Shown one piece after another: positions 21,686-29,371 of a stretch of 33,000 nucleotides of DNA (position 1 is the first letter of the stretch; each line of letters begins with the position of its first letter). This DNA comes from Sphingomonas sp. Its GTDB lineage: Bacteria; Pseudomonadota; Alphaproteobacteria; Sphingomonadales; Sphingomonadaceae. The position numbers and the translations under genes were made by a program. The notes beneath the pieces are model-generated. The model saw only the letters and a list, made by a program, of their open reading frames with translations. It ran no database searches and was not told the origin of the DNA. Location: NCBI GenBank assembly GCA_019744885.1, contig JAIETY010000131.1, forward strand, positions 1-33,000. Direction: 5' to 3'.

Positions 21686-22431
21686 TGGCAACCATAGCCT
21701 ATCAACGCGCCACATTTTTGCCCGGACGCTGGCTGGGGGATGGTGCGACGGCGGTGTGACGCACCTATGCGGAAGGCGGGCGCGGGCTGATCGCCGCGCC
21801 GCTGATCGCCGCGCTGGTGGTGGTACCCGAAGCGCTACAACATGTCGTCGAGCTCGGGATGGGCATTTTCGAATCGCCCGAAGCGGCCCGCGCGCTCCAG
21901 AATAATCCGCTGCGGATGGCATTCGGGATGCTCAAGGTCGTCGCGTTTGTGATGGCGATCGTCGCCTTTGCGCGTTTTCATGCGCTTGGTTCGGTGCGCG
22001 CCGCCTTGCTGCCGGGGTGGCGAATGGTCGTCACGGTCGTTGTCGCGGTCGTTTTGTGGAACGCGCTGGGGTTTGCGCTCCAGTGGGTGCAGCACGCGCT
22101 CGACGTCGGCGTGCTCGCCTCGATCGTGGTCGCAGTCAACTGGGCGAGCCAGCTCCTGCTGCTGCTGCCGATCATTGCCTTGCTGCTCGACGACAGGAGT
22201 CGACCGGTATGGCAGCATGTCCGCCGCTGGCCTGCGTTCGTCGCGATGGCGCTGCTGTTGCCGCTGGCGTTCGCGCCCGCGTGGTTGCTGCATAGCGTCA
22301 CGCACCGACTTGCGCTGCGCACGCCGTTCGCCGCTGATGTTGCGTTGATGGCGTTCGATGCGGTGTTGATCGGCCTGCTGGCGTCGCTGACCGGCGCCGC
22401 GCTGGTGCGGGGCTTTCGCACCGGCAGCTGA
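21682..22431 (+). pseudogene. Membrane protein gene interrupted by an in-frame TGA
   Basis: From ATG 21682, overlapping the XRE stop and preceded by a good GGGAGAAG, the frame reads MMATIAYQRATFLPGRWLGD then GATAV, meets TGA at 21757-21759 (codon 26), and continues uninterrupted for 223 codons with membrane-protein composition (RTYAEGGRGLIAAPLIAALV onwards, six or so hydrophobic segments) to TGA at 22431. Sequence on both sides of the stop looks like genuine coding sequence, so I read a single nonsense change, most simply TGG (Trp) or CGA (Arg) to TGA. Internal GTG or ATG codons (21817, 21856) could restart a shorter product. The family is not recognised. Confidence 0.72.
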
Positions 22432-22515
22432 TCGCGCGCTGCTCGATCGTGGTGGCGGTGCGTTGTGTCGCTGCAACCGGTCTGATGCTATCCATCAGGC
22501 CCAAGGAGAGTCTTC

Positions 22516-23334
22516 ATGACCGACACAAACACCCGTCCCGGCCGCCTTCACGGCAAGGTCGCGCTCGTCACGGGCGCGGCGCGGGGCATCGGCGCCGCCA
22601 TCGTGCGCGCCTTCGTGGCCGAGGGCGCGACGGTGTGGATTACCGATATCGATGGTGAGGCAGGCGCAGCGCTTGCGAACGACATCGGCGGTGCCACACG
22701 CTTCGCCCCGCTCGATGTTGGCGACGAAAGCGATTGGGAGGCGGTGATCGCCGATCTGCTCGATCGCGACGCGCGGCTCGACGTGCTCGTCAACAATGCG
22801 GGGATCACCGGGCTGGGCCCCGATAGCGGGCGGCACGATCCCGAACATGTCAGCCTTGCCGAATGGCATGCCGTCCACCGCGTCAATCTCGACGGGACGA
22901 TGCTGGGGTGCCGTTATGCGATCCGCGCGATGCGGTCGCAGCGGTCGGGGTCGATCATCAACATCTCGTCGCGCTCGGGGCTGGTCGGCATTCCGGGCGC
23001 GGCGGCCTATGCCTCATCGAAAGCTGCTGTGCGCAACCATAGCAAGACCGTGGCGCTCTGGTGCGCGCAACAGGGGCTCAACATCCGTTGCAATTCGGTC
23101 CACCCGGCGGCGATCCTGACCGACATCTGGGAACAGATGCTGGGCAGCGGCCCGGATCGTGCCGACAAAATGGCGGCGCTGGTCAAGGACACCCCGCTCC
23201 AGCGCTTCGGCCTGCCCGCCGAAGTCGCCGCCATGGCGCTATTCCTCGCCAGTGACGAAGCGACCTATGTCACCGGCAGCGAATTCGGCATTGACGGAGG
23301 GCTGCTCGCCGGATCGGCCGCGTCGCCTGGTTGA
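22516..23334 (+). CDS. Short-chain dehydrogenase/reductase
   Basis: A 272-residue classical SDR. Motifs are TGAARGIG (19-26, cofactor), NNAG (93-96), Asn124, Ser151/152, and the catalytic YASSK (Tyr165, Lys169). Asp44 at the end of the second strand (VWITDID) favours NAD(H) over NADP(H). The C-terminal FGIDGGL is typical of the family. The substrate alcohol or ketone is not deducible. The ATG is preceded by AAGGAGAG. It stands alone, 84 nt after the interrupted gene and 64 nt before the next. Confidence 0.92.
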   Translation: MTDTNTRPGRLHGKVALVTGAARGIGAAIVRAFVAEGATVWITDIDGEAGAALANDIGGATRFAPLDVGDESDWEAVIADLLDRDARLDVLVNNAGITGLGPDSGRHDPEHVSLAEWHAVHRVNLDGTMLGCRYAIRAMRSQRSGSIINISSRSGLVGIPGAAAYASSKAAVRNHSKTVALWCAQQGLNIRCNSVHPAAILTDIWEQMLGSGPDRADKMAALVKDTPLQRFGLPAEVAAMALFLASDEATYVTGSEFGIDGGLLAGSAASPG

Positions 23335-23398
23335 GCGGCCTTGCTTTGGCCATCCTGCGCGGCTGATATGCGAAGGCGTGCTTTTCAGGAGAAAATAG

Positions 23399-24289
23399 AT
23401 GCCGAAGCGACCGTTGCCGATGGTCCTGACGTCAGCCGCGCTCGGCTTGCTGATTGGCGCCGCCAAGCCAGCAACGCCGCTGGTGGTGCGCGGTGACGGG
23501 CTGGTCAACGCAACCGTCGGCGGCACAACGGCGCGCATCCGCATCACGCCGTGGGCACCTGCCGCGCCGACGCTCAACCCCGATTTCGCCGACCGGATCG
23601 GGCTCAAGGGCGGCTGGTTCGGCTTTGCCGTCAAGGTCGGCCCGGTCAGGGTGAACGGCAAGTCGAGCGTCACCCGGCTCGATTTCGGCACGATGAGCTT
23701 CCGCCGCCGCGTCGTGTGGTTTGATCGCCGTTATGAACCGCAGGGCGACGGCGCGGTCGGCCCCGGCGGCCTGCCTGCCGAAGTGATCCGCTTTGAGCTG
23801 CGCAACCCGCGCCCCGGCGAGCGCACCGCCACGCTGCCGCTGGTGCAGCGCCTGTTCCAGCCAACGTACAGCCGGATCACGGTCGCGGGGCGTGAGGTCA
23901 ACATCCTGTTCGATCCGCAGCACGCGCAGACCTTGGCGACGGCAGGCGCGGGCAGTGCGATTGCGGCCGATTATGGCGGGCAGTTGGTCGGCGTGACCAG
24001 CAAGGCCGAAGTCGCGTTCGGCATCGACCGCCCGATTCGCACACTCAAGCTTGCACGACCGCTCGCTATCGGGCCGCTCCGCTTCGACAGCGTGCCGGTG
24101 CGGATTGGCGACAGCGGCTCGGTCGCGGGCATCGCCGACGCCGATGCCGATCCCGATGAAGTCGTCGTCACCGCCAAAGGCGGCGGCAAACGCCGTGACG
24201 TGCTGATCATCGGCCGCGACGCGCTCGCAGGCTGTTCGTCGATCATATTCGACAAACCGGCCAAGGTGATCCGGTTGAGTTGTTTGTAG
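23399..24289 (+). CDS. Exported retropepsin-like protein lacking the catalytic Asp-Thr/Ser-Gly
   Basis: A 296-residue protein with a short signal-like N-terminus (to about residue 23) and two repeated beta-rich halves. The second half has RITVAGREVNILFDPQHAQTLA (159-180), in the place where an aspartyl protease reads (V/I)DTGA, and later RDVLIIGRDALAG, like the retropepsin GRD(x)L segment. The expected DTG/DSG triad is DPQ (172-174) in the second half and TPW (50-52) in the first. I therefore read an aspartyl-protease-like fold that probably lost catalysis, perhaps a binding protein. The family call is an inference from pattern only. A CAGGAG ribosome-binding site precedes the ATG. A hairpin repeat lies directly downstream. 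Confidence 0.6.
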   Translation: MPKRPLPMVLTSAALGLLIGAAKPATPLVVRGDGLVNATVGGTTARIRITPWAPAAPTLNPDFADRIGLKGGWFGFAVKVGPVRVNGKSSVTRLDFGTMSFRRRVVWFDRRYEPQGDGAVGPGGLPAEVIRFELRNPRPGERTATLPLVQRLFQPTYSRITVAGREVNILFDPQHAQTLATAGAGSAIAADYGGQLVGVTSKAEVAFGIDRPIRTLKLARPLAIGPLRFDSVPVRIGDSGSVAGIADADADPDEVVVTAKGGGKRRDVLIIGRDALAGCSSIIFDKPAKVIRLSCL

Positions 24290-24307
24290 ACCAAAACGCA
24301 TTACCAA

Positions 24308-24388
24308 CCCCGTTGGTGTCGAGCGAAGTCGAGACACCTTGCGTGTCCCTCGTGGCCTGTTTCTCGACTGCGCTCGAAACGAACGGGG
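24308..24388. repeat. REP-like hairpin repeat, copy 2
   Basis: Outer arms CCCCGTT (24308-24314) and AACGGGG (24382-24388) are perfect complements. The left module (24316-24337) begins GTGTC and ends GACAC; the right module (24359-24380) begins GTTTC and ends GAAAC. Each therefore stays self-complementary although the sequences differ. It fills the gap between two convergent genes (hypothetical at 24289 and atm1 at 24409) and could also help end transcription. Confidence 0.87.
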
Positions 24389-24408
24389 GAGAAGGGGTCG
24401 GGCCCCCC

Positions 24409-26232
24409 CTACTCAGCCGCCAGCGTTTCCTCCGCCCGTTCCTGTGCCTGGCGGTTCCACATTTCGGCGTAGAGCCCGCCCTTGCGCAGCAGCGCGGTGT
24501 GGGTGCCCCGCTCGCGGACTTGGCCTGCGTCAAGCACGACAATCTCGTCGGCGTTGACCACTGTCGACAGGCGGTGCGCGATGACGATCGTCGTCTGGCG
24601 CTTCGCAATCGCTTCAAGGGTCGCCTGAATCTCGCCTTCGGTGCGGCTGTCGAGCGCGCTGGTGGCTTCGTCGAGGATCAGGATCGGCGGATTCTTGAGG
24701 AGGGTCCGCGCAATTGCCACGCGCTGCTTCTCGCCGCCCGACAGCTTCAGCCCGCGCTCGCCGACGCGCGCGTCATAGCCGCCGGGTTGCGCTGCGATGA
24801 AGTCAGCAATCGCGGCACCGCGCGCGGCGCCTTCGATCTCGGTCTGGGTGGCGCCTTCACGGCCATAGGCAATGTTATAGGCAATCGTGTCGTTGAACAG
24901 CACGGTATCCTGCGGGACGATGCCGATTGCGGCGCGCAACGACGCTTGCGTTACCTTGGCGATATCCTGCCCGTCGATCGTGATCCGCCCGCTGGTCAGG
25001 TCATAGAAGCGGTAGAGCAGCCGCGCGAGCGTCGACTTGCCCGCCCCGGACGGCCCCACCACCGCCAGTGTGCCCCCCGCCGGAATGTCGAGATCGATCC
25101 CCTTTAGGATGCGGCGCTCGGGGTCGTAATCGAACCCGACATCTTCGAACCGCACATGGCCCGACGTCACCACCAGATCGCGGGCACCCGGCGCATCGAC
25201 GACTTCGGCGGGTGCATCGATCAGCTCGAACATCGCTGCCATGTCAATCACGCCCTGGCGGATCGTGCGATAGACCATGCCGAGCAGGTCGAGCGGGCGG
25301 AACAACTGCGCGAGCAGGGTCGAGACCAGCACGACATTACCCGCGTTGAACTGCCCCTGCGACCAGCCCCAGACAACCAGCCCCATCCCGCCGGCCATCA
25401 TCAAATTGGTGATCATCGACTGGCCGATGTTGAGCCACGCCAGCGAATTCTGGTTCTTCACCGCTGCCGTCGCATAGGCGGCCATGGCCTTGTCGTAACG
25501 GATTGCCTCGCGCTCCTCGGCCCCGAAATATTTGACCGTCTCGAAATTGAGCAGCGAATCGACCGCATGCGCGACCGCGCCGGTGTCGAGATCGTTCATT
25601 TGTGCGCGGAGCGCATTGCGCCAATCGGTGACGACGCGGGTGAAGGCGATGTACACGCCGACCATCACCACGGTGCCAATCACCAGCCACGCACCAAAGG
25701 TTGAGCCGAAGATCTGCAGCACCAGCACGAGTTCGAGCACCGTCGGCGCGATGTTGAACAGCAGGAAATAGAGCATGGTGTCGATGCTCTTCGTGCCGCG
25801 CTCGACCACCTTGGTGACCGCGCCGGTCCGCCGCTCGAGATGGAAGCGCAAGCTGAGCATGTGCAAATGGCGGAACACCGTCGCCGCCAGCCGCCGCGTT
25901 GCATCCTGCCCGACCCGCTCGAACACCGCGTTACGCAAATTGTCGAACAACACACTACCGAAGCGCGCCGCTGCGTATCCAACTACCAACGCGAGGATCA
26001 GCGTGGTCGCGCCGCGATCGCCCTTGGCCATATCATTGACGACGCCTTGCAGCGCATAGGGGGCGCCATAAACCTGCACCAGCTTCGACGCGACGATCAG
26101 CATCAGCGACAGGACAATGCGAATCCGCAGACCCGGCTGATCCTTGGGCCACAAATAGGGCAGGAACCGGCGCAGCATCGGCCACAAGGGCGGCTCGGCG
26201 GTTTTTGTCTTGGGGGGATCGATCGGCGGCAT
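24409..26232 (-). CDS. atm1: Atm1-type ABC exporter (fused permease and ATPase)
   Basis: A 607-residue half-transporter: six membrane helices in residues 1-330 and an ATPase domain with Walker A GPSGAGKST (393-401), signature LSGGE (497-501) and Walker B ILILDE (517-522). Stretches such as LFDNLRNAVFERVGQDATRR, TKSIDTMLYFLLFNIAPTV, ETVKYFGAE and FRPLDLLGMVYRTIRQG match the Atm1/ABCB7/HMT1 group, particularly the Novosphingobium aromaticivorans protein. That exporter carries glutathione derivatives, linking it to metal detoxification and, in mitochondria, to iron-sulfur cluster biogenesis. GGGGG lies 3 nt before the ATG. It stands alone, with a hairpin repeat on each side. Confidence 0.93.
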   Translation of the reverse strand: MPPIDPPKTKTAEPPLWPMLRRFLPYLWPKDQPGLRIRIVLSLMLIVASKLVQVYGAPYALQGVVNDMAKGDRGATTLILALVVGYAAARFGSVLFDNLRNAVFERVGQDATRRLAATVFRHLHMLSLRFHLERRTGAVTKVVERGTKSIDTMLYFLLFNIAPTVLELVLVLQIFGSTFGAWLVIGTVVMVGVYIAFTRVVTDWRNALRAQMNDLDTGAVAHAVDSLLNFETVKYFGAEEREAIRYDKAMAAYATAAVKNQNSLAWLNIGQSMITNLMMAGGMGLVVWGWSQGQFNAGNVVLVSTLLAQLFRPLDLLGMVYRTIRQGVIDMAAMFELIDAPAEVVDAPGARDLVVTSGHVRFEDVGFDYDPERRILKGIDLDIPAGGTLAVVGPSGAGKSTLARLLYRFYDLTSGRITIDGQDIAKVTQASLRAAIGIVPQDTVLFNDTIAYNIAYGREGATQTEIEGAARGAAIADFIAAQPGGYDARVGERGLKLSGGEKQRVAIARTLLKNPPILILDEATSALDSRTEGEIQATLEAIAKRQTTIVIAHRLSTVVNADEIVVLDAGQVRERGTHTALLRKGGLYAEMWNRQAQERAEETLAAE

Positions 26233-26300
26233 CTACCCCCCATGTAGGACGGCTGATGGCTTGGCGAAAGCACCGTGCGCGGGGAGCCGATGCGCTGCCT

Positions 26301-26381
26301 CCCCCGTTCATGTCGAGTGAGGTCGAGGCACCACGCGGAACACTTGGGGCTTGTTTCTCGACTTCGCTCGAAACGAACGGG
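26301..26381. repeat. REP-like hairpin repeat, copy 3
   Basis: Same architecture and length as copy 2: outer CCCCCGTT (26301-26308) and AACGGG (26376-26381), left module 26310-26331 starting ATGTC and ending GGCAC, right module 26353-26374 starting GTTTC and ending GAAAC. The left module again differs from the other copies while its short stem is largely kept (TGTC with GGCA, one G-U pair). It lies 69 nt upstream of the atm1 start codon. Confidence 0.87.
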
Positions 26382-26868
26382 TCAAATTGGGGGCATCGAA
26401 CCCTAAGCCGAGAAAAGCGTCAGCCCGCGCTCACGACCGCGTGCAGTGTCTCCGGGCGATGATGGATGGTACGCGTGGGGGGTGGCGCTGCCCCAACCCC
26501 ATCCAACGCCGCCGCTGCGCTCAACCGGCTTTTTGCGCTCGACACTTGGGGCTGGCGTCCGGCACTGCGCGCGGATCGCGGGCCGGTCGCCACTGGCCGA
26601 TCCGGTTTGCGTCGGCAGCGACCCCAAAATCTGGTCGCGCAACATCGCTTCAAGGTCGTCGAGGCCGGCCGCTGCCGCCACCGCGCGCCGCCGCAACAGC
26701 GCAGCGAGCACGGTGGGGCGCACCGCCACCACTGCCGCGCCGCGCGGTATACGCCGTTTTGTCGGGAACGCAGCCATTGTCACGCCGAGTCGGACCTCGC
26801 CAGAATTGTTGAGTCGTCATAGAGTGTGAAACCTCACCGAAAGCGGACGAGACTCGGTTGACGCGGCG
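26382..26868. other. Stretch with no recognised gene between the repeat and crtB
   Basis: Between repeat copy 3 and the crtB stop I find no recognisable gene, RNA or terminator. The only sizeable frame is on the minus strand (26403-26783, 126 codons, GTG start, ATG two codons later). Its first half (RRAVAAAAGLDDLEAMLRDQILGSLPTQTG) could be protein-like, but the second half is Arg, Ser and Gly-rich and looks like translated non-coding DNA. It may be a decayed gene. crtB ends here without a visible hairpin and T-tract. Confidence 0.4.
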
Positions 26869-27804
26869 TTAGGGGCGTTGGCGCGGGCGCGCCCAGCCAC
26901 CGCTTGGCCCCCCGGAGTAGCGTGTTTTGCGGTTGCCCGCCTGCCGTCCGGCAAGCACAATTGCGCCGATTTTCTCGGTCGCCGATGTCGTTACGCGGCT
27001 GTCCCAGGCGTGACCGCCAAGCGCGGCCACCTTGCGGCCGATGTCGCCATAGATTTTGGCCGCTGCCAGCACCGCCCAGGCCGACCGGAAACCCAGCGCG
27101 GGCGTGCCGTGGCGCGCGCTTCCCTCAAACGCGGCGGCGCGCGTCGTCAGCCGGGCGACCAGTTCGGTCAGCGCCGGACGGTGCGCGGGCGCCATCAGCT
27201 CGGCGACGGGAATGGCTTCCTCCGCGAGCCAGTCGGTCGGCAGGTAGCAGCGCCCGACGCTGGCATCCTCGTCGATGTCGCGGGCGATATTGGCGAGTTG
27301 AAACGCGAGGCCCAGGTCACACGCGCGGTCGAGCGTCGCCTCATCGCCGGGATCGACGCCCATCACCACCGCCATCATGCAGCCGACCACGCCCGCGACA
27401 TGATAGCAATAGCGCAGCAGATCATCCTCGGTCTTCGGCCGCCAGCCCTCGGCATCGAGCGCAAACCCGGCGATATGATCGCGCGCAAATCCATGCGGCA
27501 GCCCGGTCTCGGCAGCCACGATCCGCAGCGCCTCGAATGGCGGGTCGCCGGTCGGCTCACCCGCCAGCGCGAGTTCGGTGAGGACGCTCAGCCGCGCGAG
27601 CCGTGCCATCGGATCGTCGACCACCGTCATGCCATGGCCATGATCCTGCCCGTCGGCGATGTCATCGCACGCGCGGCACCAGCTGTAGAGCAGCCAGGCC
27701 TGCTCGCGCGTCGGCTTGTCGAACAATTTGCTCGCGGCGGCAAAGCTGCGCGATCCGCGCGCGATCGACACGCGGGCGGCTTCGACGACGTCAGCGCGCG
27801 TCAC
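26869..27804 (-). CDS. crtB: Phytoene synthase
   Basis: A 311-residue squalene/phytoene synthase-family enzyme. The two magnesium-binding aspartate motifs are DDIAD (47-51, within SWCRACDDIAD) and DIDED (176-180, within LAFQLANIARDIDED), followed by RCYLP. It condenses two geranylgeranyl diphosphates into phytoene, the first committed carotenoid step; squalene synthase is the main alternative but the crtI/crtY context decides. The start overlaps the LOG gene stop by 4 nt. It is the last gene of the leftward carotenoid operon. The C-terminal 25 residues are basic and probably unstructured. Confidence 0.93.
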   Translation of the reverse strand: MTRADVVEAARVSIARGSRSFAAASKLFDKPTREQAWLLYSWCRACDDIADGQDHGHGMTVVDDPMARLARLSVLTELALAGEPTGDPPFEALRIVAAETGLPHGFARDHIAGFALDAEGWRPKTEDDLLRYCYHVAGVVGCMMAVVMGVDPGDEATLDRACDLGLAFQLANIARDIDEDASVGRCYLPTDWLAEEAIPVAELMAPAHRPALTELVARLTTRAAAFEGSARHGTPALGFRSAWAVLAAAKIYGDIGRKVAALGGHAWDSRVTTSATEKIGAIVLAGRQAGNRKTRYSGGPSGGWARPRQRP

Positions 27805-28385
27805 AGGTCGCGGGCGCCGATCTGCTGGATCGTCGTGATCGGTGCGGCATGCGCCATTTTGTCGAGCAGGCCGTCCAGCGTCGTGTCGACGATCATCAAT
27901 CCCTGATGCTGCGGGCGAATAAAGCCGACCTCGCCCATTTTCGCGGCAAAGGCGATCAGCCCGTCATAAAAGCCCGCGACATTGAGCACGCCGACCGGCT
28001 TGGCGTGATAGCCGAGCTGCGCCCAGCTCAGCGCTTCCCATAATTCATCCATGGTGCCGGTGCCGCCGGGGAGCGTGACGAAGCCGTCGGACAGATCGGT
28101 AAACGCCTGTTTGCGTTCGTGCATCGTGCGGCAGACATGGAGTTCGGTCAGCCCGCGATGCGCGACTTCGGCATCGACCAGCGCCTGCGGGATGATGCCG
28201 ATTACCTCGCCGCCCGCCGCGAGCGCCGCATCGGCGACGGCCCCCATCAGCCCGAGCCGCCCGCCGCCATAAACCAGCCCGATGCCGCGCTCGGCAAGCG
28301 ACCGGCCCACGGCGCGCGCCGTGTCGATATAGACCGGATCGAGCGGCGATGCTGATCCGCAATAGATTGCAAGGCGTTTCATCAT
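27801..28385 (-). CDS. LOG-family nucleotide 5'-monophosphate phosphoribohydrolase
   Basis: A 194-residue Rossmann-fold protein with both LOG signatures: GGGRLGLMG (40-48) and PGGTGTMDE (106-114), plus the catalytic-region HERKQAF (89-95). LOG enzymes remove ribose-5-phosphate from cytokinin or other nucleotide monophosphates; bacterial members (TIGR00730) often act on AMP-like substrates with unclear physiology. Its start overlaps the hydrolase stop (ATGA) and its stop overlaps the crtB start, so it is translationally embedded in the carotenoid operon. A link to pigment synthesis is not known for the family. Confidence 0.88.
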   Translation of the reverse strand: MMKRLAIYCGSASPLDPVYIDTARAVGRSLAERGIGLVYGGGRLGLMGAVADAALAAGGEVIGIIPQALVDAEVAHRGLTELHVCRTMHERKQAFTDLSDGFVTLPGGTGTMDELWEALSWAQLGYHAKPVGVLNVAGFYDGLIAFAAKMGEVGFIRPQHQGLMIVDTTLDGLLDKMAHAAPITTIQQIGARDL

Positions 28386-29371
28386 TTCAGTGCGTTCCGA
28401 AAGAAGCGCGTAACCGATCGGTTGAAGCGCTTGTGGAACAAGGCACGGTCAAAACCTGGACGGCTGGTGCAGATCGAAGGGGCAACTGCGGCGAGCGACG
28501 TCGAGCATGGCGCCAAAAAGTCGAAATGGCCCGCATTGGCAACGGTTTCGAACTGCGGCGCGACCGGCAGGGCGGCGTGCACGGCATCGGCATAGTCGGG
28601 CGCCGGGAGTATTTCATCCGCATCAGCCCGCCACAACTGCACGGGAATGCGCACGCTCGAGAGACCGCGAGCGAAGGTGAACCCTAGCGCTGGTGCCGCG
28701 ACGACGAGTGCCTTTATCCGGGGATCGGCAATAAAATTTCCGGGCGACGCAGGCGAAGCTTGCCGACCGAGCAGCACGCAGTCGAACAGCTTGGGATGAG
28801 CAGCGCAATGAGGGCCGAACAGGCCAAAATCGGGCTGCCCGCCCGCCGCCGCCAGCACGGTGAAGCCGCCCGCGGAAAAGCCAAAAGCGCCAATGCGCTT
28901 GGGGTCGATCAAGCGGCTGCCGTCCCAGCTTTTGGTCATGAAGTCGATCAGACGACTTAGTGCGGCAGGCCGGTCGGCAATAGCCGTAGCGCGCGACTGG
29001 TCGCGGTAATTGTCGCCGGGATGCTCAAGCGCCGCAACGACGAAACCCGCTTCGGCCAGCGCCAGCGCGGTGTCGTAATGGCCATCGCGGGTGCCGCCTG
29101 TGCCGTGGCTGACGACAATCAATGGCAAATGATGCCCTTTGACTGGCGCATTGGGACTCACCCGCTGGACGAAAAGGCCAAGCGGTTGGTCGCTGGCTTT
29201 GCCCGTAGAGGGATACCAAATCGCGACCTTGATCGGCGCTTCGTTAGGGCGTGGAATAGTGGTTTCGGCGAATCCAACATCTGCACGAGCCGCCGATGCA
29301 GTGCCAAACAGCGCCAATAAAGACATGATCGCGAGACGCAAAGCGTGCGCATAATCGCGATTCCGTTTCAC
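28382..29371 (-). CDS. Exported alpha/beta hydrolase (dienelactone hydrolase/PAF-acetylhydrolase-like)
   Basis: A 329-residue alpha/beta hydrolase with a signal peptide (MKRNRDYAHALRLAIMSLLA onward, cut near ARA-30), so probably periplasmic. The oxyanion region VVSHGTGG (87-93), nucleophile Ser166 in GFSAGG, an acid at Asp250 or Asp252 (LWRADADEILP) and His282 (NAGHFDF) form the triad. Similar proteins are annotated dienelactone hydrolase or platelet-activating-factor acetylhydrolase; they cleave small esters. It is co-translated with crtI upstream and the LOG gene downstream (4-nt overlaps on both sides). Its substrate is unknown; acylated carotenoids are a speculative possibility. Confidence 0.85.
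   Translation of the reverse strand: MKRNRDYAHALRLAIMSLLALFGTASAARADVGFAETTIPRPNEAPIKVAIWYPSTGKASDQPLGLFVQRVSPNAPVKGHHLPLIVVSHGTGGTRDGHYDTALALAEAGFVVAALEHPGDNYRDQSRATAIADRPAALSRLIDFMTKSWDGSRLIDPKRIGAFGFSAGGFTVLAAAGGQPDFGLFGPHCAAHPKLFDCVLLGRQASPASPGNFIADPRIKALVVAAPALGFTFARGLSSVRIPVQLWRADADEILPAPDYADAVHAALPVAPQFETVANAGHFDFLAPCSTSLAAVAPSICTSRPGFDRALFHKRFNRSVTRFFRNALK

Noticed and set aside
21757..21759. TGA as a selenocysteine codon
   Set aside because: The residue lies in no redox motif, no SECIS-like hairpin was seen just downstream, and a Trp or Arg codon changed by one base is simpler.
26403..26783. 126-codon minus-strand frame as a real gene
   Set aside because: No recognisable domain, second half compositionally non-protein-like, no clear ribosome-binding site; kept only as a possible remnant.
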